64,000 bases of DNA from Rothia mucilaginosa (GCF_001548235.1 NZ_AP014938.1:558001-622000), one strand, 5' to 3'. Positions 35,784-45,740 are shown, numbered from the stretch's first letter. Translations and numbers: made by a program. The notes: generated from the letters alone by a model not told the origin.

Positions 35784-36242
35784 TTAGTGACCTCCCATGT
35801 GCGAGAAAACGATCGGCAGGTGACGTGCGGCGAAGCCAGCAACGGTGATTGCCCAGAGGAAAAGCACAACCCAAAGAATCTTGATGTGCGTATAGGTTGC
35901 CTTCTGGCTGATTTCGACGTTGCCGTCCTTGTTCTTCGCCTGAATGTGCTCCACGTGCGAGTTGGTTGCCTTACCCCAGAAGTCAATGAGGATAATGCGA
36001 ATACCGTTGAACGCGTGGTAGACGATGGCGGCGACAAGCGCGGTCTCACCCAGACCCATGATGGGGTTCTTGTACAGGCTCAGTACGCCATTGTAGGCCT
36101 CCGGGGAGATACGCACGACGGCAGTATCCAGGATGTGTACAAGAAGGAAGAAGAAAATCGCGATACCGGTAATGCGATGAGCAACCCAGGACCACATGCC
36201 CCAGCGGCCGCGGTAGAGGGTTCCTTTAGAACCATTCAACAC
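35784..36242 (-). CDS. sdhC: Succinate dehydrogenase cytochrome b556 subunit
   Basis: First membrane subunit of complex II. The 152 residues contain the actinobacterial SdhC opening GTLYRGRWGMWSWVAHRITG, TM1 with haem-ligand His (FFFLLVHILDT), TM2 (ETALVAAIVYHAFNGIRIILIDF) and TM3 (HIKILWVVLFLWAITVAGFAA). I take the GTG at 36242 as the start: an AGGAGG lies exactly 7 nt upstream, while the ATG at 36272 has no site and would add ten non-conserved residues. First gene of sdhCDAB. Confidence 0.9.
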   Translation of the reverse strand: MLNGSKGTLYRGRWGMWSWVAHRITGIAIFFFLLVHILDTAVVRISPEAYNGVLSLYKNPIMGLGETALVAAIVYHAFNGIRIILIDFWGKATNSHVEHIQAKNKDGNVEISQKATYTHIKILWVVLFLWAITVAGFAARHLPIVFSHMGGH

Positions 36243-36577
36243 TGAATAACCTCCTGCTGCGACGGCGAGCATCTGGGTTCTGGTACCGCATTTTTAGGCC
36301 CCAGCTTCCAGGCACAGCTGTGTGCTCACCGACTGCTTTTTGTTCGTCTGTTACTTCCAAGATATCAGGTAAATTCACAGCTTACTGACACCCTGTTTAG
36401 GGTTTTTTTACAGGTTCTAAAAGGGAATTAGGGCATGTTTTTATTGCGATATCGCCTACTTCCCCGTGTTTGTACGGGACTTACCTTAACCTAACCTCAA
36501 ACATCGCCTAAATGAGAGCCGCCTGACACTTTTTTGTTAAAACCTAAAAGAATTCGATATATGACAAATTCACCCGC

Positions 36578-36583
36578 TATTCT
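36578..36583 (+). promoter_or_regulatory. -10 box TATTCT, leaderless manC start
   Basis: TATTCT-TGAAGCG-ATG(36591): same geometry and same hexamer as the amidohydrolase start. Confidence 0.55.
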
Positions 36584-36590
36584 TGAAGCG

Positions 36591-37700
36591 ATGAATACTG
36601 CACTCACTCGATTCCGCCCGCTTATTCCCGCCGGCGGTGTTGGCTCGCGTTTGTGGCCCCTGTCCCGCGCGCACGCCCCGAAATTCCTGCTCGACCTCAC
36701 CTCGTCGGGCAATTCTCTGCTGCGTGACACCTACGACCGTCTCATCGACCTCAGCAACGGTTCCGTCATGGTGGTTACCGGCACTTCGCACGCCAATGCG
36801 GTTACCCAGCAGATTCCTGAACTGCGTGCCGCTGACCTGGTGCTGGAGCCCTCCCCCAAGGATTCGGCTGCAGCTATCGGCCTGGCTTGCGCTATCATCC
36901 ACCGCCGCGAACCGGACGCCATCATTGGTTCCTTCGCAGCTGACCATGTGATCAGCCCCGTGGATGAATTCCACCGTGTTGTGACCGAAGCTGTCGTCAC
37001 CGCGGCAACCGGCAAGATTGTCACCATCGGCATTACCCCCACCGAGCCCTCCAGCGCGTTTGGCTACATTCACGCCAGCGAGCCCCTGGGCATCGAGGGT
37101 GCACCCAACGCTCAGGCTGTGGACACCTTCGTGGAGAAGCCCGATGCCGCTACCGCGCAGAAGTACCTGGACTCCGGTGAGTACACCTGGAACGCGGGCA
37201 TGTTCGTGGCACCGGCGGCCCTGATGCTCAAGCACCTCGAAGCGAACGAACCCGAGCTGTACGCGGGCATTATGGAGATTGCTAACGCTTGGGACACCCC
37301 CGAGCGCGAGGCTGTTATGGACCGAGTCTGGGAGACCCTGCCGAAGACCGCTATTGACTACGCTGTGGCTGAGCCCGCAGCGGCAGCAGGCGACGTCGCA
37401 ATGGTTCCCGGTTCCTTCAGCTGGGACGACGTTGGAGACTTCGACGCTGTGGCACGCCTGAACACCGAGAAGAGTGGCGAAGAGCTGACCATTCTCGGCG
37501 AGAAGGATAACGTCATTAACCACGGTTGCTCCGGCATTATTGTCGCGAACACTGACCGTAAGATCTCTATCATTGGCCTCGACGACATCGTTGTGGTGGA
37601 TACCCCCGATGCTCTGTTGGTCGCTCCGCGCTCCAAGGCACAGGCTGTCAAGGATGCCGTGGGCGAGGTCAAGGCACGAGGCCTGAACAACCTCCTCTAA
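36591..37700 (+). CDS. manC: Mannose-1-phosphate guanylyltransferase
   Basis: Makes GDP-mannose from mannose 1-phosphate and GTP for mannosylated envelope lipids and glycans. The 369 residues open with the nucleotidyltransferase signature RPLIPAGGVGSRLWPLSRAHAPK. They continue with LEPSPKDSAAAIGLACAII, GSFAADHVI, FGYIHAS, FVEKPDAATAQKYLDSGEYTWNAGMFV (the metal/sugar site) and SWDDVGDFDAV. The left-handed helix domain is short, as in monofunctional actinobacterial enzymes; no isomerase domain. The ATG at 36591 starts just before the signature and follows a -10 box at 7 nt. An upstream in-frame ATG at 36561 has no ribosome-binding site. Confidence 0.94.
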   Translation: MNTALTRFRPLIPAGGVGSRLWPLSRAHAPKFLLDLTSSGNSLLRDTYDRLIDLSNGSVMVVTGTSHANAVTQQIPELRAADLVLEPSPKDSAAAIGLACAIIHRREPDAIIGSFAADHVISPVDEFHRVVTEAVVTAATGKIVTIGITPTEPSSAFGYIHASEPLGIEGAPNAQAVDTFVEKPDAATAQKYLDSGEYTWNAGMFVAPAALMLKHLEANEPELYAGIMEIANAWDTPEREAVMDRVWETLPKTAIDYAVAEPAAAAGDVAMVPGSFSWDDVGDFDAVARLNTEKSGEELTILGEKDNVINHGCSGIIVANTDRKISIIGLDDIVVVDTPDALLVAPRSKAQAVKDAVGEVKARGLNNLL

Positions 37701-37722
37701 ATTTTTGGCTCTGAGTAGATAG

Positions 37723-37775
37723 CCCCGCGCAGTTAGCCCCACACAGTTAGCCCTGTGCAGTTAGCCCCGCGCGAG
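37723..37775. repeat. 14-bp tandem repeat, 3.5 copies
   Basis: Units CCCCGCGCAGTTAG / CCCCACACAGTTAG / CCCTGTGCAGTTAG then CCCCGCGCGAG, directly after the manC stop. Confidence 0.8.
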
Positions 37776-37810
37776 TGCTTGAATCCTGCTCGAGCACAAG
37801 ATACCTCTAG

Positions 37811-37850
37811 AAACCGGTTCTCTTCTTTTCAGAAGGGAGCCGGTTTTCTT
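37811..37850 (+). terminator. Terminator after manC
   Basis: GAAACCGGTTCTCTTC pairs with GAAGGGAGCCGGTTTTC (G-U tolerated), followed by TT; plus strand. Confidence 0.75.
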
Positions 37851-38030
37851 ATGCCCCGATGATTATGCTCCGATGGGTCATTGGGTCATTTCGCGGGTGG
37901 ATTCAAGACTTTTCCCTAGTGGGAGCGTGGAAGGTTGTTTCCTGCGGCCAAGCAGGGGATGGCACGCCTTACTCACCCCGCGTAGACTGCACATCCAGAG
38001 TCTGATACACACCGAGAACCACCCCTTATA

Positions 38031-38043
38031 GAGAACCATTCTC
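38031..38043. promoter_or_regulatory. Palindrome GAGAA-CCA-TTCTC, possible Zur-like operator
   Basis: A perfect 5-3-5 inverted repeat lying 4 nt upstream of the -10 box of the AztD-like gene, where a bound repressor would block polymerase. The shape resembles Zur/Fur boxes; no binding has been shown. Confidence 0.4.
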
Positions 38044-38047
38044 ATGT

Positions 38048-38053
38048 TAGCCT
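38048..38053 (+). promoter_or_regulatory. -10 box TAGCCT, leaderless start of the AztD-like lipoprotein gene
   Basis: TAGCCT-TAGTAG-ATG(38060): hexamer, 6 nt, start codon; no Shine-Dalgarno. Confidence 0.5.
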
Positions 38054-38059
38054 TAGTAG

Positions 38060-39478
38060 ATGCACATGACTCGTAAGTTTTTCCTCACCCGCGCCGGCGC
38101 ACTCGGCGCAGTAGCCGCCCTCGCCCTGACCGCATGCGGCACCCAGAACGCCCAGACCAGCCAGAACGCACAGACTAGCCCCAGCGCCTCCACCTCCGCG
38201 AGCGCAACCCCCGCACCCATCACCGAAGGTAAGGGTCCGGCAAGCCGCGTCGCCATCACCTACGACGGTGGCGTGCTCGTCTATGACGCCAAGGATATGA
38301 AGCTGCTCGCAGACATCCCCAAGGAAGGCTTCCTGCGCCTCTCCGACGCTGGCGATAACCGCCACCTCGTCGTTGCAGACGGCAACAGCTACACCTTCCT
38401 GGACACCGGCGTATGGTCTGTAGCGCACGGCGACCACTCGCACTACTACACCACCACCCCGTCGCTGTCTTCGCTGTCTCTCGCGGCTGACCACACCGGT
38501 CACGTCATCAAGGACAACGGCAAGGTTGCGGCATTTGCTGACGGTACCGGCTCCTTCGCCGTGTACGACCCGGCGAAGCTGACCCACGATAAGCGCACTG
38601 CTTCCTCCCTGGAGACCACCACCGTCACCCTGCCCAAGCCGCACCACGGCTTCGCAATCCCGCTGCCCAACGACCAGTACCTGGTTGCGGTCGGCGATTC
38701 GAAGACCCGCACCGGTGCCGCGGTTGTGGACGCGCAGGGCAAGACCGTCACCGAGAGCCCCGCCTGCCCCGGCGTTCACGGTGAAGCTATCGCCAAGGAC
38801 GGCGCGTTCTCCATCGGTTGCACCGACGGCGCGCTGATCTACAAGGACGGCAAGTTCACCAAGATCACCAACCCCCAGGACCCGTACTCGCGTTCCGGTA
38901 ACCAGGCTGGCAAAGCTGATTCCCAGTACGTTCTGGCGGACTACAAGACCGACAAGGACGCCAAGCTGGAGCGCCCCGAGAAGTTCTCCATTATCGACAC
39001 CGTTGCGGCAACCCGCACCGTCTACTCCCTGCCTTCTGGCGTGAGCTACACCTTCCGTTCGCTGGCTCGCGGCCCCAAGGGTGAGGCGCTGCTGCTGACC
39101 ACCGACGGCAAGCTGCGCGTCTTCGATCCGGCAACCGGTGCCGAGCTAGGCTCTGTACAGCTCATGGAGGCGTGGACCGAGTCTGAGACGTGGCAGGACG
39201 AGCGTCCGGCACTGTGGGTAGACGGTAAGACCGCCTACGTGACCGACACTGCGACCAAGAAGCTCATTGCGGTGTCCCTGTCGAACCCGGCAGCGCCGAA
39301 GGAGCTGATGAGCGTGGAGCTTCCGAAGACCCCCAACGAGATTCTGGGTGTCTCCTCCTCGAACGCTGCACCGGTTGAGGCTGAGGCGCACGGCTCTGCT
39401 TCCTCCTCGGCTTCGGCTGACGCGCACGAGTCTGGTGAGGCTCATAACCACGAGTCCGGCGAGGGCCACTCCCACTAG
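38060..39478 (+). CDS. AztD-like metal-binding lipoprotein
   Basis: A 472-residue predicted lipoprotein: basic N-terminus, hydrophobic segment, and lipobox LTAC near residue 26, then a Ser/Thr/Ala linker (~30-55). The body looks like a beta-propeller (repeated DGxxxVYD strands) and shares the HGDHSHYYTTTPSL, HHGFAIPL, CPGVHGEAIAKDG and IGCTDGALIY segments that I associate with the zinc metallochaperone AztD. The C-terminus is a His/Ser/Glu tail (AHNHESGEGHSH). AztD normally hands zinc to the AztC binding protein of an ABC importer; no aztABC is in the window. The family call is from memory of motifs. A palindrome overlaps its promoter. Confidence 0.75.
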   Translation: MHMTRKFFLTRAGALGAVAALALTACGTQNAQTSQNAQTSPSASTSASATPAPITEGKGPASRVAITYDGGVLVYDAKDMKLLADIPKEGFLRLSDAGDNRHLVVADGNSYTFLDTGVWSVAHGDHSHYYTTTPSLSSLSLAADHTGHVIKDNGKVAAFADGTGSFAVYDPAKLTHDKRTASSLETTTVTLPKPHHGFAIPLPNDQYLVAVGDSKTRTGAAVVDAQGKTVTESPACPGVHGEAIAKDGAFSIGCTDGALIYKDGKFTKITNPQDPYSRSGNQAGKADSQYVLADYKTDKDAKLERPEKFSIIDTVAATRTVYSLPSGVSYTFRSLARGPKGEALLLTTDGKLRVFDPATGAELGSVQLMEAWTESETWQDERPALWVDGKTAYVTDTATKKLIAVSLSNPAAPKELMSVELPKTPNEILGVSSSNAAPVEAEAHGSASSSASADAHESGEAHNHESGEGHSH

Positions 39479-39490
39479 GGCTCTCACGCT

Positions 39491-39527
39491 GAGATAGCTC
39501 TCTCTGAGATAACTCTCTCTGGGATAA
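39491..39527. repeat. 15-bp tandem repeat, about 2.5 copies
   Basis: GAGATAGCTCTCTCT / GAGATAACTCTCTCT / GGGATAA after the lipoprotein stop. Confidence 0.75.
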
Positions 39528-39543
39528 ACCTAGCGAAAACGCA

Positions 39544-39584
39544 AAGAGAGATGCGACCGATAACTTATCGGTCGCATCTCTCTT
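39544..39584. terminator. Bidirectional terminator between the lipoprotein and 2H phosphoesterase genes
   Basis: A perfect 20-bp inverted repeat (AAGAGAGATGCGACCGATAA and its complement around a single C), placed between convergent genes. Confidence 0.9.
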
Positions 39585-39612
39585 GCTATATTCCAGGTTT
39601 ATACGCCGGCTA

Positions 39613-40191
39613 CTAACGCAGCGGCAGAACCCGAATTTCTTCCCAGTCCTGCCCGTCATAGGAGTAGCAGTGCAGGTGATCCACGGTAAAGGTGCGCTGC
39701 TCGGCGGGCAGAGCGTCAAACACCTCACGGGCGTTCGCCACCTGCGCCTGCGTAAGCCCTTGACCCAGGGTCACGTGCGGCACATAGGGGAAGGACGCCG
39801 CACCGGCACCGAATAGCTCAACCAGCTTCTGGTGAATCTGCTCGAACTCGGCCTTGCCCGCCTCCAGGTTCAGGTACTCCACCTCGGTGACCGGGCGGAA
39901 GGAGTGCACCGAACCCCAGCGCGCCTCAAAACGCGGCGCATCCAGCGCCTCGCGGAACTGGGGGGACTGCACCGCAGCCAGGAGAGACTCGGTCAGCTCC
40001 GTCAGGTACACGGTCACGTGGGTGCTGATAGGTGCCACCGCACCACCGGCTACCGCGCGCTTCCACTCTTCCAGGCGCTGAACATTCTCACCGCTCACGT
40101 GCGCAATAACGCTCAGGTAGCGGTGACCGGGCTTCAGGGTCGGGGATACAGGAGCCGTCGTGGGGCTCGAAGAGTTCTCTTGTGCTGTCAT
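39613..40191 (-). CDS. 2H phosphoesterase / LigT-like (2'-5' RNA ligase family) protein
   Basis: The 192-residue protein carries the two H-x-T/S motifs of the 2H superfamily: His58 in ISTHVTVYL and His139 in YVPHVTLGQGL, each ending a strand. The natural substrate (2'-5' linkages, cyclic phosphates or other) is unknown. The first ~20 residues are Ser/Pro-rich and poorly conserved, so a later start is possible. No strong ribosome-binding site is seen. It ends against the perfect hairpin shared with the lipoprotein gene; trpS follows in the opposite transcriptional order (upstream on the same strand). Confidence 0.82.
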   Translation of the reverse strand: MTAQENSSSPTTAPVSPTLKPGHRYLSVIAHVSGENVQRLEEWKRAVAGGAVAPISTHVTVYLTELTESLLAAVQSPQFREALDAPRFEARWGSVHSFRPVTEVEYLNLEAGKAEFEQIHQKLVELFGAGAASFPYVPHVTLGQGLTQAQVANAREVFDALPAEQRTFTVDHLHCYSYDGQDWEEIRVLPLR

Positions 40192-40242
40192 CTCAATCGT
40201 GCAGGTAATGCGGCGCCTCAGCCAATCTGGCTGAACAGCGCG

Positions 40243-41370
<1,128 letters not shown>

Positions 41371-41394
41371 TTATCTGTACGCGCAGTACGCGTC

Positions 41395-42270
41395 TTACTC
41401 ACCGATGCGGTAGTCAACCACGAGCGGCGCGTGATCGCTGAAACGCTCATCGTAGCTTGCCGCGCGGTCCACAACCGCCTCCACGGCGCTTTCGGCGAGC
41501 GCCGGGGTCGCCATGTGGTAGTCGATACGCCAGCCTGCGTCATTATCGAACGCCTTACCGCGGTAAGACCACCAGGTGTAGGGGCCGGGCACCTGACCCG
41601 CCAGCTCACGAGCCACATCGCGGTAGCCGATATCGCCGAAGAAGCGGTCAAAGTAGGCGCGTTCCTCCGGCAGGAAGCCGGCACGCTTCTGGTTAGCCTT
41701 CCAGTTCTTAATGTCCAGCTCGGTGTGGCCAACATTCAAATCGCCCACGATGAGCACGTGATCCGAGTGCTTTGCCAGCTCAGGCATGCGCACCAGCATG
41801 CGCTCCAGGAAGCGGTACTTATCGTCCTGCTTCTGGGTGCCGACCTCACCGGAGTGAACGTAGGCGCTGACCACGGTCAGGGTCTTACCGTTGGGCAGAA
41901 CGTAGTCCGCCTCAACCCAGCGGCCCGAATCGTCAAAGTACTCTTCGCCAATATTCGAGCGGGTCGCTACCGGCTGGTTCTCCAGGACTTCACCGGCTGA
42001 GTTCGGGGTGCGGCGGGTCGCCACCAGCACGCCGGCGCGGCCCTTCGCGGCAGCCTCCGCGTGCAGGATATGCCACTGGGATTCGTCCAGCAACTCACGC
42101 ACGATAGCGTCGGGGGCGCGCACCTCCTGCAGGCAGAGAATGTCGATGTCACGGCTCGCCAGCCACGCCGCCATATCCTTCTTGTAGGCGGCTCGGATAC
42201 CGTTCACATTCACGCTCGCCACGCGAAGCAGACCGCTCGGGCGGGGTGCAGGGGTGTTAGAAAAATGCAT
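41395..42270 (-). CDS. xthA: Exodeoxyribonuclease III (AP endonuclease)
   Basis: Base-excision repair nuclease of the EEP superfamily: AP endonuclease and 3'-5' exonuclease. The 291 residues show RVASVNVNGIRAA, catalytic Glu in LCLQEVRAP, YVHSGEVGTQKQDDKYRFLE, GDLNVGHTELDIKNWKANQKRAGF, WWSYRGKAFDNDAGWRIDY and the terminal SDHAPLVVDY. The ATG at 42270 follows CATAAT by 7 nt with no Shine-Dalgarno. It is divergent from gntR across an 80-nt gap. Confidence 0.95.
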   Translation of the reverse strand: MHFSNTPAPRPSGLLRVASVNVNGIRAAYKKDMAAWLASRDIDILCLQEVRAPDAIVRELLDESQWHILHAEAAAKGRAGVLVATRRTPNSAGEVLENQPVATRSNIGEEYFDDSGRWVEADYVLPNGKTLTVVSAYVHSGEVGTQKQDDKYRFLERMLVRMPELAKHSDHVLIVGDLNVGHTELDIKNWKANQKRAGFLPEERAYFDRFFGDIGYRDVARELAGQVPGPYTWWSYRGKAFDNDAGWRIDYHMATPALAESAVEAVVDRAASYDERFSDHAPLVVDYRIGE

Positions 42271-42277
42271 AGTCTTA

Positions 42278-42283
42278 ATTATG
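42278..42283 (-). promoter_or_regulatory. -10 box CATAAT of xthA, probable leaderless start
   Basis: CATAAT-TAAGACT-ATG on the minus strand; one mismatch to TATAAT. Confidence 0.45.
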
Positions 42284-42339
42284 CCAGTTTGAGGGAAGAG
42301 AAATTTTCACTCGTGCGCGTTTTTTCTCTGGCTGAACGG

Positions 42340-42345
42340 TAAACT
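42340..42345 (+). promoter_or_regulatory. -10 box TAAACT of the GntR gene, probable leaderless start
   Basis: TAAACT then 5 nt to GTG (42351) or 8 nt to ATG (42354). Either codon would lie within a few bases of the predicted transcript 5' end. Confidence 0.45.
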
Positions 42346-42350
42346 ATTGG

Positions 42351-43184
42351 GTGATGAATTCGCACTCCTCACAGACCACCGACCACGGTGCCCCCTCACC
42401 TTCTGCGGGCACCACCGCATCCGAAAGTACCGCTCACAACGCTGAGAGCCGCTACGAGCTACCCCCGATTCCCGGCCCGAAGTACGAGCAGGTTATCCAC
42501 TACATTGAGCAGCGCTACATTATTCCCGGCAAGCCCGGCGATAAGCTGCCCACCGAGCGCATGATTCAGCAGAACTTTGGGGTGAGCCGCCAGACGGTTC
42601 GTAGCGCCCTGAAGGTTCTGATTGAACGCGGCCTGCTCTACAACGTGCAGGGCTCCGGCACCTACGTTGCCGAGCGCACCGACGCCACCTACATTCCGCG
42701 CGTGGACACCTTCGTCGACGATATGCGCCGCCGCGGCTTTGAGGGCTCCACCCGCATGATTGCGACCCGCTGGATGGACGCCACCGAAGAGATCTCCACC
42801 CACCTGTCCGTACCGGTGGGCGAGCAGGTGCTGTTCGTGCGCCGTCTGCGTCTTGCCGACCACGAAGTCATTGGCTTTGAGCGTTCCTACTTTGTGAAGG
42901 CCGCTGCAAGCAGCATCCTGGACGCCATGATGGCGGAAATGTCCGGCGCTTCGAGCTCCTTCGACCAGCTTGCCGACACCCCCAACGCCATTAAGCACGC
43001 CCGCGTACGCACCAGCGCAGCGCTCTTCACCGACGCCGACGCCGAGGCGTTCAACCACCAGGTTCCCGTGGGCGAGGCGGCATTCAAGGTCTGCGCGACC
43101 GGTTACACCGAAGAAGGTAGCCCGGTCGAGTACTCAGAGACCCTGTACCTTGCCGACGCCTACTTCTACGAGATGATTCTCTAG
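42351..43184 (+). CDS. GntR-family (HutC/UTRA) transcriptional regulator
   Basis: DNA-binding regulator, ligand unknown. The 277 residues have a Ser/Thr-rich head (~1-40) and a winged helix (YEQVIHYIEQRYIIPGKPGDKLPTERMIQQNFGVSRQTVRSALKVL, ~45-95, then the GSGTYVAER wing). A UTRA effector domain runs from ~115 to the end (EQVLFVRRLRLADHEVIGFERSYFV; VEYSETLYLADAYFYE). The start is GTG 42351 or ATG 42354. It is divergent from xthA, which may be coincidence. It is monocistronic and ends at a very strong hairpin. Confidence 0.9.
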   Translation: MMNSHSSQTTDHGAPSPSAGTTASESTAHNAESRYELPPIPGPKYEQVIHYIEQRYIIPGKPGDKLPTERMIQQNFGVSRQTVRSALKVLIERGLLYNVQGSGTYVAERTDATYIPRVDTFVDDMRRRGFEGSTRMIATRWMDATEEISTHLSVPVGEQVLFVRRLRLADHEVIGFERSYFVKAAASSILDAMMAEMSGASSSFDQLADTPNAIKHARVRTSAALFTDADAEAFNHQVPVGEAAFKVCATGYTEEGSPVEYSETLYLADAYFYEMIL

Positions 43185-43215
43185 CATCTGCCTTCTCTCG
43201 TGTGATGACAGTGTG

Positions 43216-43262
43216 AAGGGCGGTGCCCCGGTAGATTGTTCTACCGGGGCACCGCCCTTTTG
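43216..43262. terminator. Bidirectional terminator between gntR and folD
   Basis: AAGGGCGGTGCCCCGGTAGA and its complement (20-bp perfect stem, 4-nt loop) followed by TTTT, between convergent genes. Confidence 0.92.
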
Positions 43263-43301
43263 AGTTATCGGCTCTGAATCAGCTCTGAAACGTTGCGGGC
43301 C

Positions 43302-44180
43302 TTATGCCGCCTGACGCTCCGCAGTCTCCACCACGTTCACCAGCAGCTCCGCGCGGGTCATCGGGCCCACACCGCCGGGGTTCGGGGAAACCCAGGACGC
43401 CTTCTGCGCAGCCTCCGGGGAGACGTCACCGAAGAGCTTCTTCTTACCGGTCTCCGGGTCCTCAGCGCGGGACACACCAACGTCCAGCAGGATTGCGCCG
43501 TCCTTGACCTGGTGAGCCTTCAGCACGTGCGGAACACCCACAGCGGCAACAATGACGTCAGCCTCGCGCAGCACCTCGTCCAGGTTCTCGGTACCGGTGT
43601 GCGCCAGGGTTGCGGTCGCGTTCACCTCGCGGCGAGTCAGCAGCAGACCCAGCGGGCGACCCACGGTAATGCCGCGGCCGAGCACCACAACGTTCTTACC
43701 GTTCCAGTCGATGCCGTGGCGCTTGACCAGCTCAATGACACCGTTGGGGGTGCAGGGCAGCGGGGAATCCAGCGGCTCAGAAACGTTCAGCACGAGCTTG
43801 CCGAGGTTGGTCGGGTGCAGGCCGTCAGCGTCCTTTTCGGGGGCGATGCGCTCCAGCACGCGGTTGGTGTCCAGGTGCTTGGGCAGGGGCAGCTGCACAA
43901 TGTAGCTGGTGCACGCCGGGTCGTTGTTCAGCTTGTCGATCTCTGCGTCGAGCTCTTCCTGAGTGATGTCACCGGGCAGGTCCACACGAATGGAGTTAAT
44001 ACCAATCTCTGCACAGTCGCGGTGCTTAGCGCCCACGTACGAGCGGGATGCGGGGTCGTCACCGACCAGGACGGTACCCAGGCCGGGGGTAATACCCTTA
44101 GCCTTGAGCGCCTCGACGCGCTCCTTCAGCTCTTCCTTGATGGCTGCGGCGGTTGCGTTACCGTCTAGAATCTGGGGCAT
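43302..44180 (-). CDS. folD: Bifunctional methylenetetrahydrofolate dehydrogenase / cyclohydrolase
   Basis: Converts 5,10-methylene-THF to 10-formyl-THF, the donor used by PurN and PurH nearby. The 292 residues contain [27 protein letters not shown] with the Tyr and Lys of the active site, [40 protein letters not shown], the NADP-binding [18 protein letters not shown] and the terminal [16 protein letters not shown]. The ATG at 44180 has AAGGAAA upstream; the long reading to 44378 is spurious. It lies downstream of glyA on the same strand after a structured 206-nt spacer. Confidence 0.96.
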   Translation of the reverse strand: MPQILDGNATAAAIKEELKERVEALKAKGITPGLGTVLVGDDPASRSYVGAKHRDCAEIGINSIRVDLPGDITQEELDAEIDKLNNDPACTSYIVQLPLPKHLDTNRVLERIAPEKDADGLHPTNLGKLVLNVSEPLDSPLPCTPNGVIELVKRHGIDWNGKNVVVLGRGITVGRPLGLLLTRREVNATATLAHTGTENLDEVLREADVIVAAVGVPHVLKAHQVKDGAILLDVGVSRAEDPETGKKKLFGDVSPEAAQKASWVSPNPGGVGPMTRAELLVNVVETAERQAA

Positions 44181-44261
44181 TGTTTTTCCTTCCATAGGTT
44201 GCGGCGGGGTTCGCCGAAACGGACGGTCTGTGTGTTGAGTTCTAGGGTGTGTGCCTAGCAG

Positions 44262-44312
44262 GTACCGCTCCCCCGCGACATCCCTCGACGGATGTAGCGG
44301 GCAGGGCGGTAC
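44262..44312 (-). other. Structured spacer between glyA and folD
   Basis: GTACCGC...GCGGTAC with further inner pairing (CCCCGC/GCGGG; ACATCC/GGATGT) forms a long hairpin, with further GC-rich pairing at 44325-44355. It could be a terminator/attenuator or processing site. It does not match riboswitch classes I know for folate or glycine genes. Confidence 0.45.
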
Positions 44313-44386
44313 AAGTATCAGGGCGAAATAACCCCGCCCGCTCAGCACCCGCGGGGGATGGTGAGCGAACGGGGTCATTCATGGGT

Positions 44387-45661
44387 CTACCAGTTCTCGC
44401 TACCCTGGTAGAGGGGGTACTTGGCGCACAGTGCGTCAACGCGGGCACGCAGCGCAGCGATGTCCGGGTTCGGCAGCAGTACGGAAGCGATGATGTCGGC
44501 CACCTCAGTGAAGCCTTCAGCGTCGAAGCCGCGGGTTGCCAGCGCGGGGGTACCGATACGCAGACCGGAGGTCACCATCGGCGGGCGCGGATCGTTCGGC
44601 ACAGCGTTACGGTTGACGGTAATACCGGCCTCGTGCAGCAGGTCCTCTGCTTCCTTGCCGTTGAGAGCGTGGTCGCGCAGGTCAACGAGCACCAGGTGAA
44701 CATCGGTACCGCCGGAGGCAATCGCAACGCCGGCGTCCTTCACGTCCTGCTGCAGCAGGCGGTTCGCCAGGATCTGTGCACCCTCAACGGTGCGCTTCTG
44801 ACGGTCCTTGAACGCTTCAGATGCGGCAACCTTGAACGCGGTAGCCTTCGCAGCAATCACGTGCATGAGCGGGCCACCCTGCTGACCGGGGAACACTGCG
44901 GAGTCAATCTTCTTCTTCAGCTCCTCGGTGCAGAGGATGAAGCCGGAACGGGGACCGCCCAGAGTCTTGTGAACGGTGGAGGAGACCACGTGCGCGTGCG
45001 GGACGGGGTTCGGGTGCAGACCCGCAGCCACCAGGCCCGCGAAGTGAGCCATGTCCACCCACAGGTATGCGCCGATTTCGTCAGCAATCGCACGGAACGC
45101 AGCGAAGTCCAGCTGACGGGGGTACGCGGACCAGCCGGCAATAATCAGCTTGGGGCGCTCGGCAAGAGCCAGTTCACGCACCTGCTCCATGTCAACGCGA
45201 CCGGACTCGTCCACGCTGTACGCCACAACGTTGTACAGCTTGCCGGAGACGTTCAGCTTCATGCCGTGGGTCAGGTGGCCACCGTGTGCCAGGGACAGAC
45301 CCATGATGGTGTCGCCGGGGTTCAGCAGTGCGTGCATGACGGCGTTGTTCGCCTGCGCACCGGAGTGGGGCTGAACGTTGGCGTGCTCGGCGCCGAAGAG
45401 TTCCTTTACGCGGGAAATCGCGAGGTCCTCGACGATGTCGACGAATTCGCAGCCGCCGTAGTAGCGGCGGCCGGGGTAACCCTCAGCGTACTTGTTGGTC
45501 AGTACCGAGCCCTGGCTTTCGAGGACGGCACGGGGGACGAAGTTCTCGGATGCAATCATCTCGAGGGTGTTCTGCTGGCGCTTGCGCTCCAGCTCAATGG
45601 CTTCTGCAACCTCGGGGTCGAGGTCGGCGAGGGGCATCTCGAGGATCTTCTGCTCGGACAT
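44387..45661 (-). CDS. glyA: Serine hydroxymethyltransferase
   Basis: Serine + THF to glycine + 5,10-methylene-THF, the main source of one-carbon units; FolD processes the product. The 424 residues show [36 protein letters not shown], the PLP-lysine motif [28 protein letters not shown] and [19 protein letters not shown] lies 4 nt before the ATG. The 5' leader (45662-45780) contains a GGAGGCG/CGCCTCC hairpin at 45741-45759. Confidence 0.97.
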   Translation of the reverse strand: MSEQKILEMPLADLDPEVAEAIELERKRQQNTLEMIASENFVPRAVLESQGSVLTNKYAEGYPGRRYYGGCEFVDIVEDLAISRVKELFGAEHANVQPHSGAQANNAVMHALLNPGDTIMGLSLAHGGHLTHGMKLNVSGKLYNVVAYSVDESGRVDMEQVRELALAERPKLIIAGWSAYPRQLDFAAFRAIADEIGAYLWVDMAHFAGLVAAGLHPNPVPHAHVVSSTVHKTLGGPRSGFILCTEELKKKIDSAVFPGQQGGPLMHVIAAKATAFKVAASEAFKDRQKRTVEGAQILANRLLQQDVKDAGVAIASGGTDVHLVLVDLRDHALNGKEAEDLLHEAGITVNRNAVPNDPRPPMVTSGLRIGTPALATRGFDAEGFTEVADIIASVLLPNPDIAALRARVDALCAKYPLYQGSENW

Positions 45662-45740
45662 TACGCTCCTGGGAGTGTTTTTGCGTTATCTTCGGTCGCT
45701 CATCATCGGGGCTGCCGCGGCGTACGCCGGGCGGTTTTTA

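Noticed and set aside
44181-44386. Glycine or THF riboswitch between glyA and folD
   Set aside because: Hairpins are present, but I cannot match the conserved cores of either riboswitch class.
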